From the NCBI GenBank assembly GCA_945643635.1, contig CALZFC010000243.1:1642501-1706500 (forward strand): a stretch of DNA of 64,000 nucleotides. Direction: 5' to 3'. Position 1 is the stretch's first letter; each line of letters opens with the position of its first letter. The notes below the pieces were generated by a model. The model did not search any database and was not told where the DNA came from. It saw only the letters and a program-made list of their open reading frames with translations. A program made the position numbers and the translations under genes. Source of the DNA: Allodiplogaster sudhausi (lineage: Eukaryota; Nematoda; Chromadorea; Rhabditida; Diplogasteridae). Shown piece by piece: positions 22,258-40,714 of the stretch.

Positions 22258-25070
22258 TCTTAAGAGAGCCTCTCTGTTAGGATCAAGCAGTCCTCAGTGG
22301 GAGCCTGCCCCGGGGCAAAAATTTCTGATTTGGTTATCCAAAATTTAATTTGGGGTACCCATGCGCACTATGAAGAAAATTAGAAGGTCAATTTTGTTAT
22401 AAAATTTTTTTCCTTGTCTGGGCATGCAAATGTATGGAAAAAGTTGAAGTCCCCATAACTTTCTTTAATATCAATATTTGCCAATTTTCTTTTTTTTAAT
22501 GGAATCAACGTTGGATTCTGAACAAAATCAGCCCAGATGTCTTTCAGTCAACTATTTTTTTCACATCGAAAAATTACTTTTAATATTTGAATTTGACGGT
22601 TAAGCACCTTATACTCATTTGTGTGTGGGTGTTATATCTCAAAATGTAGAGCATTAAAAACTGTATAACATATATTCTTTTCGCTTCGTGTGCACTACCC
22701 CTAAGGGGTGGAAAATAGGCTCAAATATGGGTACCTCGGATATGTAGGATTCAAGGAATGCGTGAAAAGAAGTTAAATTCTTGCTGTAACATAAAATGAA
22801 CCATTTCATTCGATTCAGCACGTGCTTCTTTTCAAAAAAGCTCCATATCAAAATTTCATAAAATTATCATCTTCCATGAAAAAAAGCATTTTCGATTTTT
22901 CAGCCATTGTCAGAAAATGACCTAAAACTATTCGAATCGCTGTATTTTCAATGTTTTCAGTGAGAACAGAATGCGGATAGTACTATTCAGTACGCGACAA
23001 AATTCTCTACAACATAAAAATATTTACATCTGGATATGGCGTCCCTAACAATGACAGTATCGATTATCCTATGGCGGTCGCGTCAAAACTTACAGATCCG
23101 CATTTTACAACTTCTCGTGCAATCTTAATGTTTCTTACTCATCCAATGCATCATTCTGTTCCACAAAGCACACAAAGGTCAGGACCGATGTTTGTTTTAC
23201 AGATCTACCGTGGTAAAAGCCCGCAAAAGGGTTTGCACGCGCGCGGCTTCGAACCTGGGACCCATGACTTTCGACGTGAACAACCAATTGGCTAAAATGA
23301 CGTTATAAAATTCATTTCTGGAAAATGACAAAACCAATCTTAAAGGTTGACCTATCAGCCGATAGCTATTTTTGCGCTCTATCGAAATAAATATATCCGC
23401 CAAACAGTGTAAATTGACGGTAAGGTCAAATAAGTGGCCAAAATATTCGAACCCAAAAAAGTAGATCAAAAAAGCTATTCATCATAACGTGATGTATGGG
23501 AAAGTTGTTCGTCTGAGCGAAAGCTATAGAATGCCATATAACATGTGGGGATAAGTTCAATCCGCGAGTAATAAAGGCCGCGTTAATGTATCACCAACAA
23601 ATTTACTTTTCAAAGGACTTCAGGGCACTTTTTCGGTACTCCAGCCGAATAGATAATAGTGACTGATAAAGAATGTCCTCTCTATTAGTAAGAGTACCTA
23701 AAAAGTGCCCTGGAGTCCGTTGAAAAGTCAATATTTTAGGGGGACATTTTCGCGGCTGTTATTGCCCGCGGATTGAACTTGTCCCCACATGTTATATGCC
23801 ATTCTATAGCTTTCGCTCAGACGAACAACTTTCCCATACATCACGTTATCATGAATAGCTTTATTGATCTACTTTTTTGGGTTCGAATATTTTGGCCAAT
23901 TATTTGACCTTACCGTCAATTTACACTGTTTGGCGGATATATTTATTTCCATAGAGCGCAAAAATAGCTATCGGCTGATAGGTCAACCTTTAAGATTGGT
24001 TTTGTCACTTTCCTGAAATGATTTTTATAACGTCATTTTAGCCAATTGGTTGTGCACGAAAGTCATGGGTCCCAGGTTCGAAGCCGCGCGCGTGCAAACC
24101 CTTTTGCGGGCTTTTACCACGGGAGATCTGTAAAACAAACATCGGTCCTGACCTTTGTGAGCTTCGTGGAGCAGAATGATGCATTGGATGAGTAAGAAAC
24201 ATTAAGATTGCACGAGAAGTTGTAAAATGCGGATCTGTCAGTTTTGACGCGACCGCCATAGGATAATCGATACTGTCATTGTTAGGGACGCCATATCCAG
24301 ATGTAAATATTTTTATGTTGTAGAGAATTTTGTCGCGTACTGAATAGTACTATCCGCATTCTGTTCTCACTGAAAACATTGAAAATACAGCGATTCGAAT
24401 AGTTTTAGGTCATTTTCTGACAATGGCTGAAAAATCGAAAAATGTATTTTTTTCATGGAAGATGATAATTTTATGAAATTTTGATATGGAGCTTTTTTGA
24501 ATAGAAGCACGTGCTGAATCGAATGAAATGGTTCATTTTATGTTACAACAAGAATTTAACTTCTTTTTAAGCATTCCTTGAATCCTACATATCCGAGGTA
24601 CCCATATTTGAGCCTATTTTCCACCCCTTAGGGGTAGTGCACACGAAGCGAAAAGAATATATGTTATACAGTTTTTAATGCTCTACATTTTGAGATATAA
24701 CACCCACACACAAATGACTATAAGGTACTTACCCGTCAAATTCAAATATTAAAAGTAATTTTTCGATGTGAAAAAAATAGTTGACTGAAAGACATCTGGG
24801 CTGATTTTGTTCAGAATCCAACGTTGATTCCGTTAATAAAAAGAAAATTGAAAAATATTGAGTTTGAAGCGAGATACATCAATTCAGAAATTATCCATAC
24901 TTTTACCTGTTCACGGAAAAATATTTTTTGAAAAAAAATTTTTGCCATTTAATATTGTTACTGGGGCCCAGTGCCATGCCCGACTATGTTTTCACATTCG
25001 AAATCCAACGTCTGGATCTGGGGCACGCCCTACTGGAGGCATACAGAGAGGCTCTCTTAAGCACTCCCTT
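22258..25070. mobile_element. 2.8-kb foldback (long inverted repeat) element with tRNA-like segments
   Basis: The two halves are imperfect reverse complements about a centre near 23665. For example 23041 (GTCCCTAACAATGACAGTAT) pairs with 24289, and TTAAGAGAGCCTCTCTG at 22260 pairs with CAGAGAGGCTCTCTTAAG at about 25050. Arms are about 1.4 kb with only a few tens of bases of loop. Each arm holds a tRNA-like stretch: on the plus strand near 24040 TAGCCAATTGG (A-box-like) and, about 32 bases later, GGTTCGAAGCC (B-box-like). The short frame beginning MAVASKLTDPHFTTSRAILM occurs in both arms only because they are copies. No transposase was found. It sits in the 5' flank of the helicase gene. Confidence 0.82.
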
Positions 25071-25492
25071 GCCATTTGTATCTCTCTCTCTCGCTCTCTC
25101 TCGCTCGCTCTCTCTGTCTCTCTCTCTCTCCCTCTCTCTCTCGCTCTCTCTCCCGGCATCAACCCACAATAAGACGGTCAAGCGCTGACTGTAATTCTCA
25201 GGGAACCACTCTTTTAGACATAAAAAAATAAAATCTTCTATTTAAAAAAACCATTCTTTATTTCTATTCTTCTTCGCTCTCTATGTGCTCACATTTGTAC
25301 ATGCCGCGTGAACTGGTGCTGAACCATTTGCCTTCATCTGACCCGCCGGACTTAGCTGGCAAAATTTTTGAATTCTTAGCGCGCGAAAAGTGCTGCAATT
25401 TTTCGCAAGTAGTTTCTTTCTCCGTATGGCAACTTTTCTTTATTTTGGAGGGCGTTTTTTGTGTTCCAAAGTTTTGATTGCTTTATTTCAAG
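25070..25492 (+). promoter_or_regulatory. 5' flank of the helicase gene
   Basis: Contains a (CT)n tract (25080-25150) and then a block repeated ahead of both broken copies (TTTATTTCTATTCTTCTTCG near 25258; TTTATTTTGGAGGGCG near 25440). No TATA box is evident. The start context AAGATGG is Kozak-like. An upstream in-frame ATG at 25478 would add MLYFK; the ATG at 25493 is preferred because the protein then begins with an acidic run (MADDDEYDSFDDE). Confidence 0.5.
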
Positions 25493-34170
<8,678 letters not shown>

Positions 34171-34289
34171 CGGTCTAAGGTTTTAGGTAATTTTCCGTTT
34201 GTTGACATTTAGCTACTTTTTGGTCTTTCCAATACTTTTTATGTTATTTTAATTATTGTTTTAAATCATATCATCTCTGAAAGTCTCCT

Positions 34290-34540
34290 GCTGAAAGTGA
34301 CTGGTAATTTGTTTGTAAATGATAAAGAAAATCGTCTGGAAATATGTTTATGCCAGCTAAACAGTCATCAAAAACAGTAATGCGAACTCGTAGTGGGTGA
34401 TAAGTTACAACTCTATATTAAATGATGGATTCCTAGGTGCTTAACTGGCTGAAAGAAATATTTTTGATGTGCTTTGATTGAATATATCGTTAGTGCTGTG
34501 AGAGAGGAAAGTCAGCAAGTAAAAAGAAACTGTTGTGCAA
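34290..34540. repeat. Interspersed repeat, copy 1 (second copy near 40375-40600)
   Basis: GTGACTGGTAATTTGTNTGT, AATGATAAAGAAAATC, TTTATGCCAG, TTGATGTGC, GATTGAATAT and CGTTAG occur in the same order and spacing at 34298-34510 and 40380-40575. No coding frame is shared. Function and family unknown; probably an old mobile element fragment in intergenic sequence flanking the unknown minus-strand gene. Confidence 0.7.
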
Positions 34541-34679
34541 TATTCGGAGTATTTGCTTTATACTGTATCCCACGCTCTCGCAGAAGAGACCTGTTTATGG
34601 CAAATAAGGCATGGTGGGCACACCACAGGCTGAATATATCAACAGGCAAATATGACCCTAACAAATCTGCTTAAAACAT

Positions 34680-35160
34680 TGTTTCATGTTCTTCCGGTAT
34701 TGATTCTTTTTTATGCATAGAAAACTAGTATTCCAGAAATTATCTGCGTATGTACATATTTTTTAAGACAAAAGGCCACCCAGTTTGTTAGGCAAAACCG
34801 GCTTCAGTAATAAATACCTTTTTGAAAGTTAACGATATGCTCGATATAAAGGCCTTTTTGCATGTGCAGTTGGAGGCGTAATTCAGCTCTAGTGACTTTA
34901 TGCATGGAGCTCAGAATAAGGATAGGATTCCTTCCGAAAAGGAGACAAGATTTAGATTAGGGAAGATGAAGAGAAGAGGAGTCGACTTCTCTCAGCAGAA
35001 TCGCTTTGCCACGATTCGCAGGTCTTGGCTGTCCAGTTTGGCGCGTCTACAATGTTAGGAATGCTACAAGCGTGCTACATGCGTGTCACTGATATAAGGC
35101 CAATTTATATTTGCCTTTTAATATCAAGCACAATTCCCCGACAACAACAAATAATTGATA
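34680..35160. other. Intergenic gap between helicase and unknown gene
   Basis: AT-rich sequence with no supported gene. The two flanking genes are convergent, so this is shared 3' sequence. Confidence 0.5.
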
Positions 35161-35164
35161 ATAA

Positions 35165-38100
35165 TTAAAATAAAAAGGATGTAGCAATCAAGTGATCAAT
35201 CCATCGCTCCTTTGTTGTTTTCTGCTTGACAGTGAAGCAGATTTGTGAACGAAAAAGTTGCAGTGGCTGAATCAATTGAAAGTCCTCTGACCGGACAGCG
35301 AAAGAAGCGAGTGTCGTGAGACGCGGCACCTCGACCGGGTTCGCAGCGACTCGGAACTCCTCGAAGACGGACGAAGTCGGCGGCGGAAGCGAGCCCACCA
35401 GACGAGCATGCGGCGAGAGCGAGGAAGCCTTTAAGACAGAGAAGAGAGATGAGAAAAAGAGAGAGAGAGAGAGAGAGAAATGACAGGGAAAGAAAGAGAA
35501 TATATTCAAAAGTAAATTTGAGTTTTCTTCCTCTACAAACCGACCTCGTCGTAGAGAAGCGTCTGTCCAGTGCGGAAGGCGGCGACGTGGAGGTCATCGG
35601 GCGAAGTGGGCGCCGCCACGTTTGGCAGCTCGCGACAACGAAGCGTGCGCCTGCAGAGGACGCCGACGCGCGCATAGCAAGCGATCATGGAATGCGCGGC
35701 CGGTAGAATGAAGAGACCCATTGCGATCGAATCCAGCCACTCCGCCAAGCTGTTTTTTGCATGTGTGAAAAATTAAACACATATGTAGATCAATACAGCT
35801 TTAAAAAATATATTTATACATATGCATGTATGTATGTACATTCACACTAGATGTCTCAGCAGGCTCACCGATCAGTAGAGCGACACAGAATCTGCTGGAT
35901 TTTGGAATTGTTGAAAAGATGCTGACCGTGGCCAAGAAGGGCGGAGAGCACGGCAGCCGTCTTGCAATCGGTGGCCGATGAACCAGGCCGCCTCGACCAC
36001 GCGTGTCTTCCAAGGGGCATGCAGCACATCGCATGACAGTGTCAGCGTCGCCTCAAGGAACCAGTGGTCTTCCACCTCTTAACAATGTCCCGGCATTAAT
36101 GTTTGTAGCCACTAGAAGAAGCTTAGACGAACTACTTAAGTTTAACCATCGAGAAACCTGTCTATGGCTGCTCTGGACGAGTCCTTTGACTTCGAAGTCT
36201 GAGGAATCTGAGTCTGGTGGGAAGGCAGTGACGGCATCAGCCTCGACATTCTTCTTCTCCACGCAGCCGGTGCTAAATTAGTTAATTTAATTTTTTAATT
36301 TTAAAATTAAAATCATTTTGATGTGCTCCGTAAAATGTAGTTTAATGATTCTACAGATTGACATCAATTCTGCCATTTGTTTGATGTTTGCTCGTTTATA
36401 CACACCGTATTTTCTCTCGTAACCCCCCTCTAGTTGAACCCCCCCCCCCCCTTCCAATAGTACTCCCCCCCCCTTACAGTCAAATAATTCAGCTCGACAT
36501 GTATTTAGAATTGAACATGGAGGCATGGGATGCTTTCCCCAATGAACTGATGGCAAATTCATACAAAATCTGTAGCAAAACTGATGCTCCAGCGATGATT
36601 TAATTGAATTCGAGCACTGATTTTTCTTTTTTTGAAAATAAAATGTTGTTATCAAACTTTCTCACTTTGAAAAATAGACTCCTCCCTCTGATAGAACCCC
36701 TCCCTCTGATATGCCCCCAGCAAGGGTATTGAAATATAGTACCCCCAGGGGTACTAATAGAGAAAAAAGGTATGAAAAACATATTTTTCGACAAATTTGC
36801 TCCAGGACGATTCATGCGAATACATTGTTGTGATAATAGAGAGGAAGATTCAGTCAATAAATGCTGCTCACTCAATGTTGAGGATATACGCCGTGGTCAG
36901 GTCTGGCTCCAAGAATGAGCCAACGAAGAAGGTGATGGTCGAATCGGAGAGGAAGACGGGCAGAGAATGGCGAATTGAAGAGACCGGCGGCCCCTGTGCG
37001 GCCCCGTGGCTCATTGCCTGCAAAGAGAAGAGCATTTGGTACGAGAGAGGAAAGAGAACGAGAGACCGAGAGAAAGAGAGAGGCAAAAAGATTGTCTTAC
37101 CCGGACGAGCATTCCGGAGACGTCTCGGCCCGGCGACGGATGCACTGGATCTCGCGGGTAGATCAAGACGTACGGCGGCGACTGCCAATCTGTCAAAAAT
37201 ATATGATTAGCATATGGCTTTTATCGTATTTTCTCAATTAGAACAAGCGGGGGTACTATTTTACAATACCCTTGCAAGGGAGAGGCACTATTAAAGAGGG
37301 GGGGGGGGGGTTAATTTACATAAACACTTCTTGGCTGTTTTGCATTAATTTTAGGAAAACGTTCCATCGACGTGGCGACGGTGACACAATGCGTCTCTCG
37401 AACGCTGAACTCGTAGAGAACCGCTGGTTGCCATTGACGTGCAACGATGGAATGGCGACGATGCCTTCCATAACAAGGCAATCAGTCAATCATTCAAACA
37501 TTTTATATTGTTAACCTAAGATTTCCCTGGGGGAACCATCTAAGCGTAAGGTGGCGGATTTTGATCGCACCTGTCCAGATCGATTACTACGGTCGAAAAA
37601 ATGATTCTGGCATTTTCAATTTTTCCTAAATAGCCTCTGGCGATTTTATATTGATTTTTACAAATTTGCATAAATTGAGGATGTCGGTTGCTGACCAATG
37701 TTTGCGATTGTCGGTATCTTGCTTGTGACTAAAAATCGTGGAATGCGTGGCGCAGTGGGTTGCGCGCTCGCTTTCAATTTTGAGCGTCACAGGTTCGAAC
37801 CCCATTCGGTTGAACTTTTTGCTGTGCTGCAGTTTGGAAATTCAAGTTTGGTGAAGTACATAAGAAAAAAATTATTCCGGTGAGAGGTGTCCACTTCACC
37901 CAGGTTTGAGATTCCACAATGACCTAAACAGTTCGGAAGCAGAAAGTAGTCTTCTTCCAGGTGGCAACCCTATGTATGCCTATCACGGTACTTTTGGAAA
38001 TGAGGGCAGAATAAAAAAATAACCTTGATATTCGCGTTCCTCGCACCAAATAACCTCCGTGGTGATTTTGTGGAAAAAAGTTATACTGACATTTTGGAGC

Positions 38101-39830
38101 AGGAGTAACCTAATAGGTAGGTCATTATGGCTTCGCAAGAGTGGACGAAGGGAACACCTTCCAATACCCAATGCCCTTATAGACAAGTAGAATGAAATGT
38201 ATACGAACATTCCTCTCATCGGAATACATTTATTCGTATGTACTTCTCCAAACTTGAATTCCACAACTGCAGGTGGTACAATTGTACTATTCCCACACCT
38301 GAAGTCGAACTTTTTTTCAAAAAACTTTTTTAACTAAAATTCTTCCCAAGGGGGTTTTCGGTACGGGGAATACGAATATCATATGTATTTGTTATCATGA
38401 GCTAATTTTTAGTTAGGCAAGGTTGGAGAAGTAAGATTCTCACTTTGCCATGGTGGTTGGCCAAGCCAAGCCATAGAAAGAAATGAATATGATATTCGTT
38501 TTCCCCTCGTCGAAAACCACCCTGGAATGAATTTACCCAAAAAAAAATTTTTTTTTTAATGAAGTTCGACCTCTGGCGTGGGAATGGAAGAATGGTACCC
38601 GTAGCAAAACATTTCAACCGAATGATGTTCGAACCTGTGACATTCAAAATTGTGGGCGAGCACGTAACCCACTGCGCCTCGCAGGGCTATTCTGTTGCTA
38701 AAGCCAGACTTTGACAGTGCTAAAACCACTAAATTCCGCGATTTTATGCAAACTTGGAAAATCAATATAAAATCGCCGGAGGCCATTTAGGAAAAAGTAA
38801 AAATGGTTATCATCATTTCTCGACTTGGACTATCGATCTAGACAGGTGCGATCAAAATCCGCCACCTTATGCTTAGATGGTTCCCTTTGAGATTAAAAGA
38901 GAGTTCGGAGCAACTTGAAATTTCACATTAGGTTCGATGATCTTAATCCTTTTTCAATTATTCTTTTCAAAATTGTTTTAAACAAAATTAAAAATTTAAT
39001 AAAAAAATAAGTCAATGAATACCTTGCCAAGATGGGGAGTGATGAGAATGAGACGCTGTCGCAGAGTGCGTTGCACACTGTTCAGGTCGACAATGACGAG
39101 TGCCGATTCGCTGATCGCGTAGAAGCCAACGAGCTCTCTGCAAACAACGAAATAAGACTAACATCTTAATATCCCACGCTCATGCCTATTTAACTTTTTA
39201 AGTTAATGATTAATTTTTGATTATAATTTTTCTAAGCATTTTTTCTTACCAAGTCTTTTTTTAATTTTTTAAGCTAATTATTATATACTTTTTCATTTGC
39301 CTATTTTGTTTTTGAAATACTAATTGTTTTCGGTGACTATTTTCAAAGCAAATTGTGAATTCGCATGAAATGTGAATATTAATTTGGCGCTGACCCAAAG
39401 TCATACAAGTCGCCGATGTGCAGGATGCTCGTTCTTTCCGAGAGGAGAAGGTCGACGACGTCGAGGGAGAACCAAACGTATTCGATCTCTTGCCCTCCGT
39501 CCGACTTGTACCTAGAAAAGAGAGAGGCTTCATCATTCGATGCAAAAGCAATGCATGCGCGAATGTCAAAAACTTTCGCAGCGGTTTTATAACAAGTTTT
39601 CTACTAAAATTAAGTGAATTAATATACCGATTACCATATTTAGAATGAATTAGCCCAATTTTAATACTTCTGAAAATTTAAGTTTCCCTTTTTACCATCA
39701 ATTTGCAGAGATTTCTGAGTTTTACCACGGTCTCCTTGTCGCCGAGGATGAAGACGTAGCGACCATAGCCGAATGTCGCAATGAATGGCACGGGGAGGGG
39801 ACGCAGTCCGTCTTGTAAGCATACGCGATC
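35165..39830 (-). CDS. Unrecognised multi-exon protein (possibly beta-propeller N-terminal part)
   Basis: Exons that connect in phase include 39830-39726, 39504-39395, 39137-39023, about 37459-37357, 37189-37101, 37017-36872, 36272-36158, 36075-35927, perhaps a micro-exon 35894-35869, 35749-35545 and 35428-35165 (TAA). The protein has beta-strand-rich stretches (PVPFIATFGYGRYVFILGD, ELVGFYAISESALVIVDLNS, WQSPPYVLIYPRD, SLPVFLSDSTITFFVGSFLE) like blades of a propeller. An acidic linker (PPDSDSSDFEVKG) and an alpha-helical-looking C-terminal part (AEWLDSIAMGLFILPAAHSM) follow. The phase between exons 39137-39023 and 37459-37357 does not match, so one small exon is missing there, and that intron holds a 1.4-kb foldback. 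The start codon was not found. No family is recognised. Confidence 0.6.
37528..38890. mobile_element. 1.4-kb foldback element with tRNA-like head and a nested hairpin
   Basis: GGAACCATCTAAGCGTAAGG at 37532 pairs with CCTTATGCTTAGATGGTTCC ending about 38884. The arms carry a tRNA-like segment: near 37748 TGGCGCAGTGG (A-box consensus) and 44 bases later GGTTCGAACCC (perfect B-box core). The inverted copy near 38690-38625 has GGCGCAGTGGG and GGTTCGAAC. Within the right arm a second inverted repeat (about 38272-38402 against 38470-38606) is nested. No coding capacity. It sits in an intron of the unknown minus-strand gene. Confidence 0.82.
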
Positions 39831-40374
39831 CTAAGTCAATCAATATTTCTTTTTTTCTCTAAATTGCAGGCATTAAAAGAAGCAATAAGTAAATATTTCT
39901 TTTTGAGTTATTTATTCGGCCCTGGTCATAAATGATGGACAAAAAAACAAATGATCCAAAAACAAATGACTCTTAACAACCCTCTATCTTGAACAACTAT
40001 CTATGCTAACCATAATGAGCCTGTTTTCAGCTCCGGTATACTCATGATAACTCATGATGTGGATAGACGATTCAAGCCAGAATGGAAGAGGCAGAACAGG
40101 CAACCAGTCGCTGTGGCAGAGATCAGATGAAATGAGTGAAAGAATTCTCATTTGGTTACATCTGCAGCATTTCCCCCCCCTTTTTAAATATTATGTATAC
40201 ATAATAGCACTATAGGATTATGTAAGAATATAGTTAATTTCATTTTACCATAAGAGGAATGAACGGTTGGCGTCAGTGTGAGCGAAGAGACCAACTGAAG
40301 CTATTTGGGATTCAGCCTGGGCACTTTGTAATAACTTTCCTGGGTTTACATATTCATAAGTCAAAGCCTCTTAC

Positions 40375-40600
40375 GAAATGTGACTGGTAATTTGTCTGTA
40401 AATGATAAAGAAAATCCACCGGAAATGTTTATGCCAGTAAAAGAAGAATCAAAACACGGAAATGCAAACCCGTATAGGATGACAAATGGCGAAAAATTTC
40501 CATAATCTGGTTAAAGAAAATTTTTTTTTGATGTGCATCGATTGAATATGTCGTTAGAGCCGTGAGGGAAAGAGAGCAAGTAAAAATGAAGTGACAGTAA
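40375..40600. repeat. Interspersed repeat, copy 2
   Basis: Second copy of the element described at 34290-34540, in the same orientation. It lies downstream of the K+ channel stop codon and upstream of the first recognised exon of the unknown gene. Confidence 0.7.
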
Positions 40601-40714
40601 GAAAGCAAAGAATTCAATAGTACTATGCATGCCTCGCAAAGAGAAGTGAATTTCTCTCTCTCTCTAAAATTTTGCTGGAAATTTGAAAGAAGAATTATTC
40701 GCTCGTTGTGTAGA

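Noticed and set aside
23071..24259. Protein-coding gene starting MAVASKLTDPHFTTSRAILM
   Set aside because: The frame is short, occurs in both arms only as inverted copies, and has stops and indels between copies.
37740..37810. Functional tRNA gene
   Set aside because: A and B boxes are good, but the acceptor ends do not pair and the anticodon loop is oversized; it is a tRNA-derived repeat inside a foldback.
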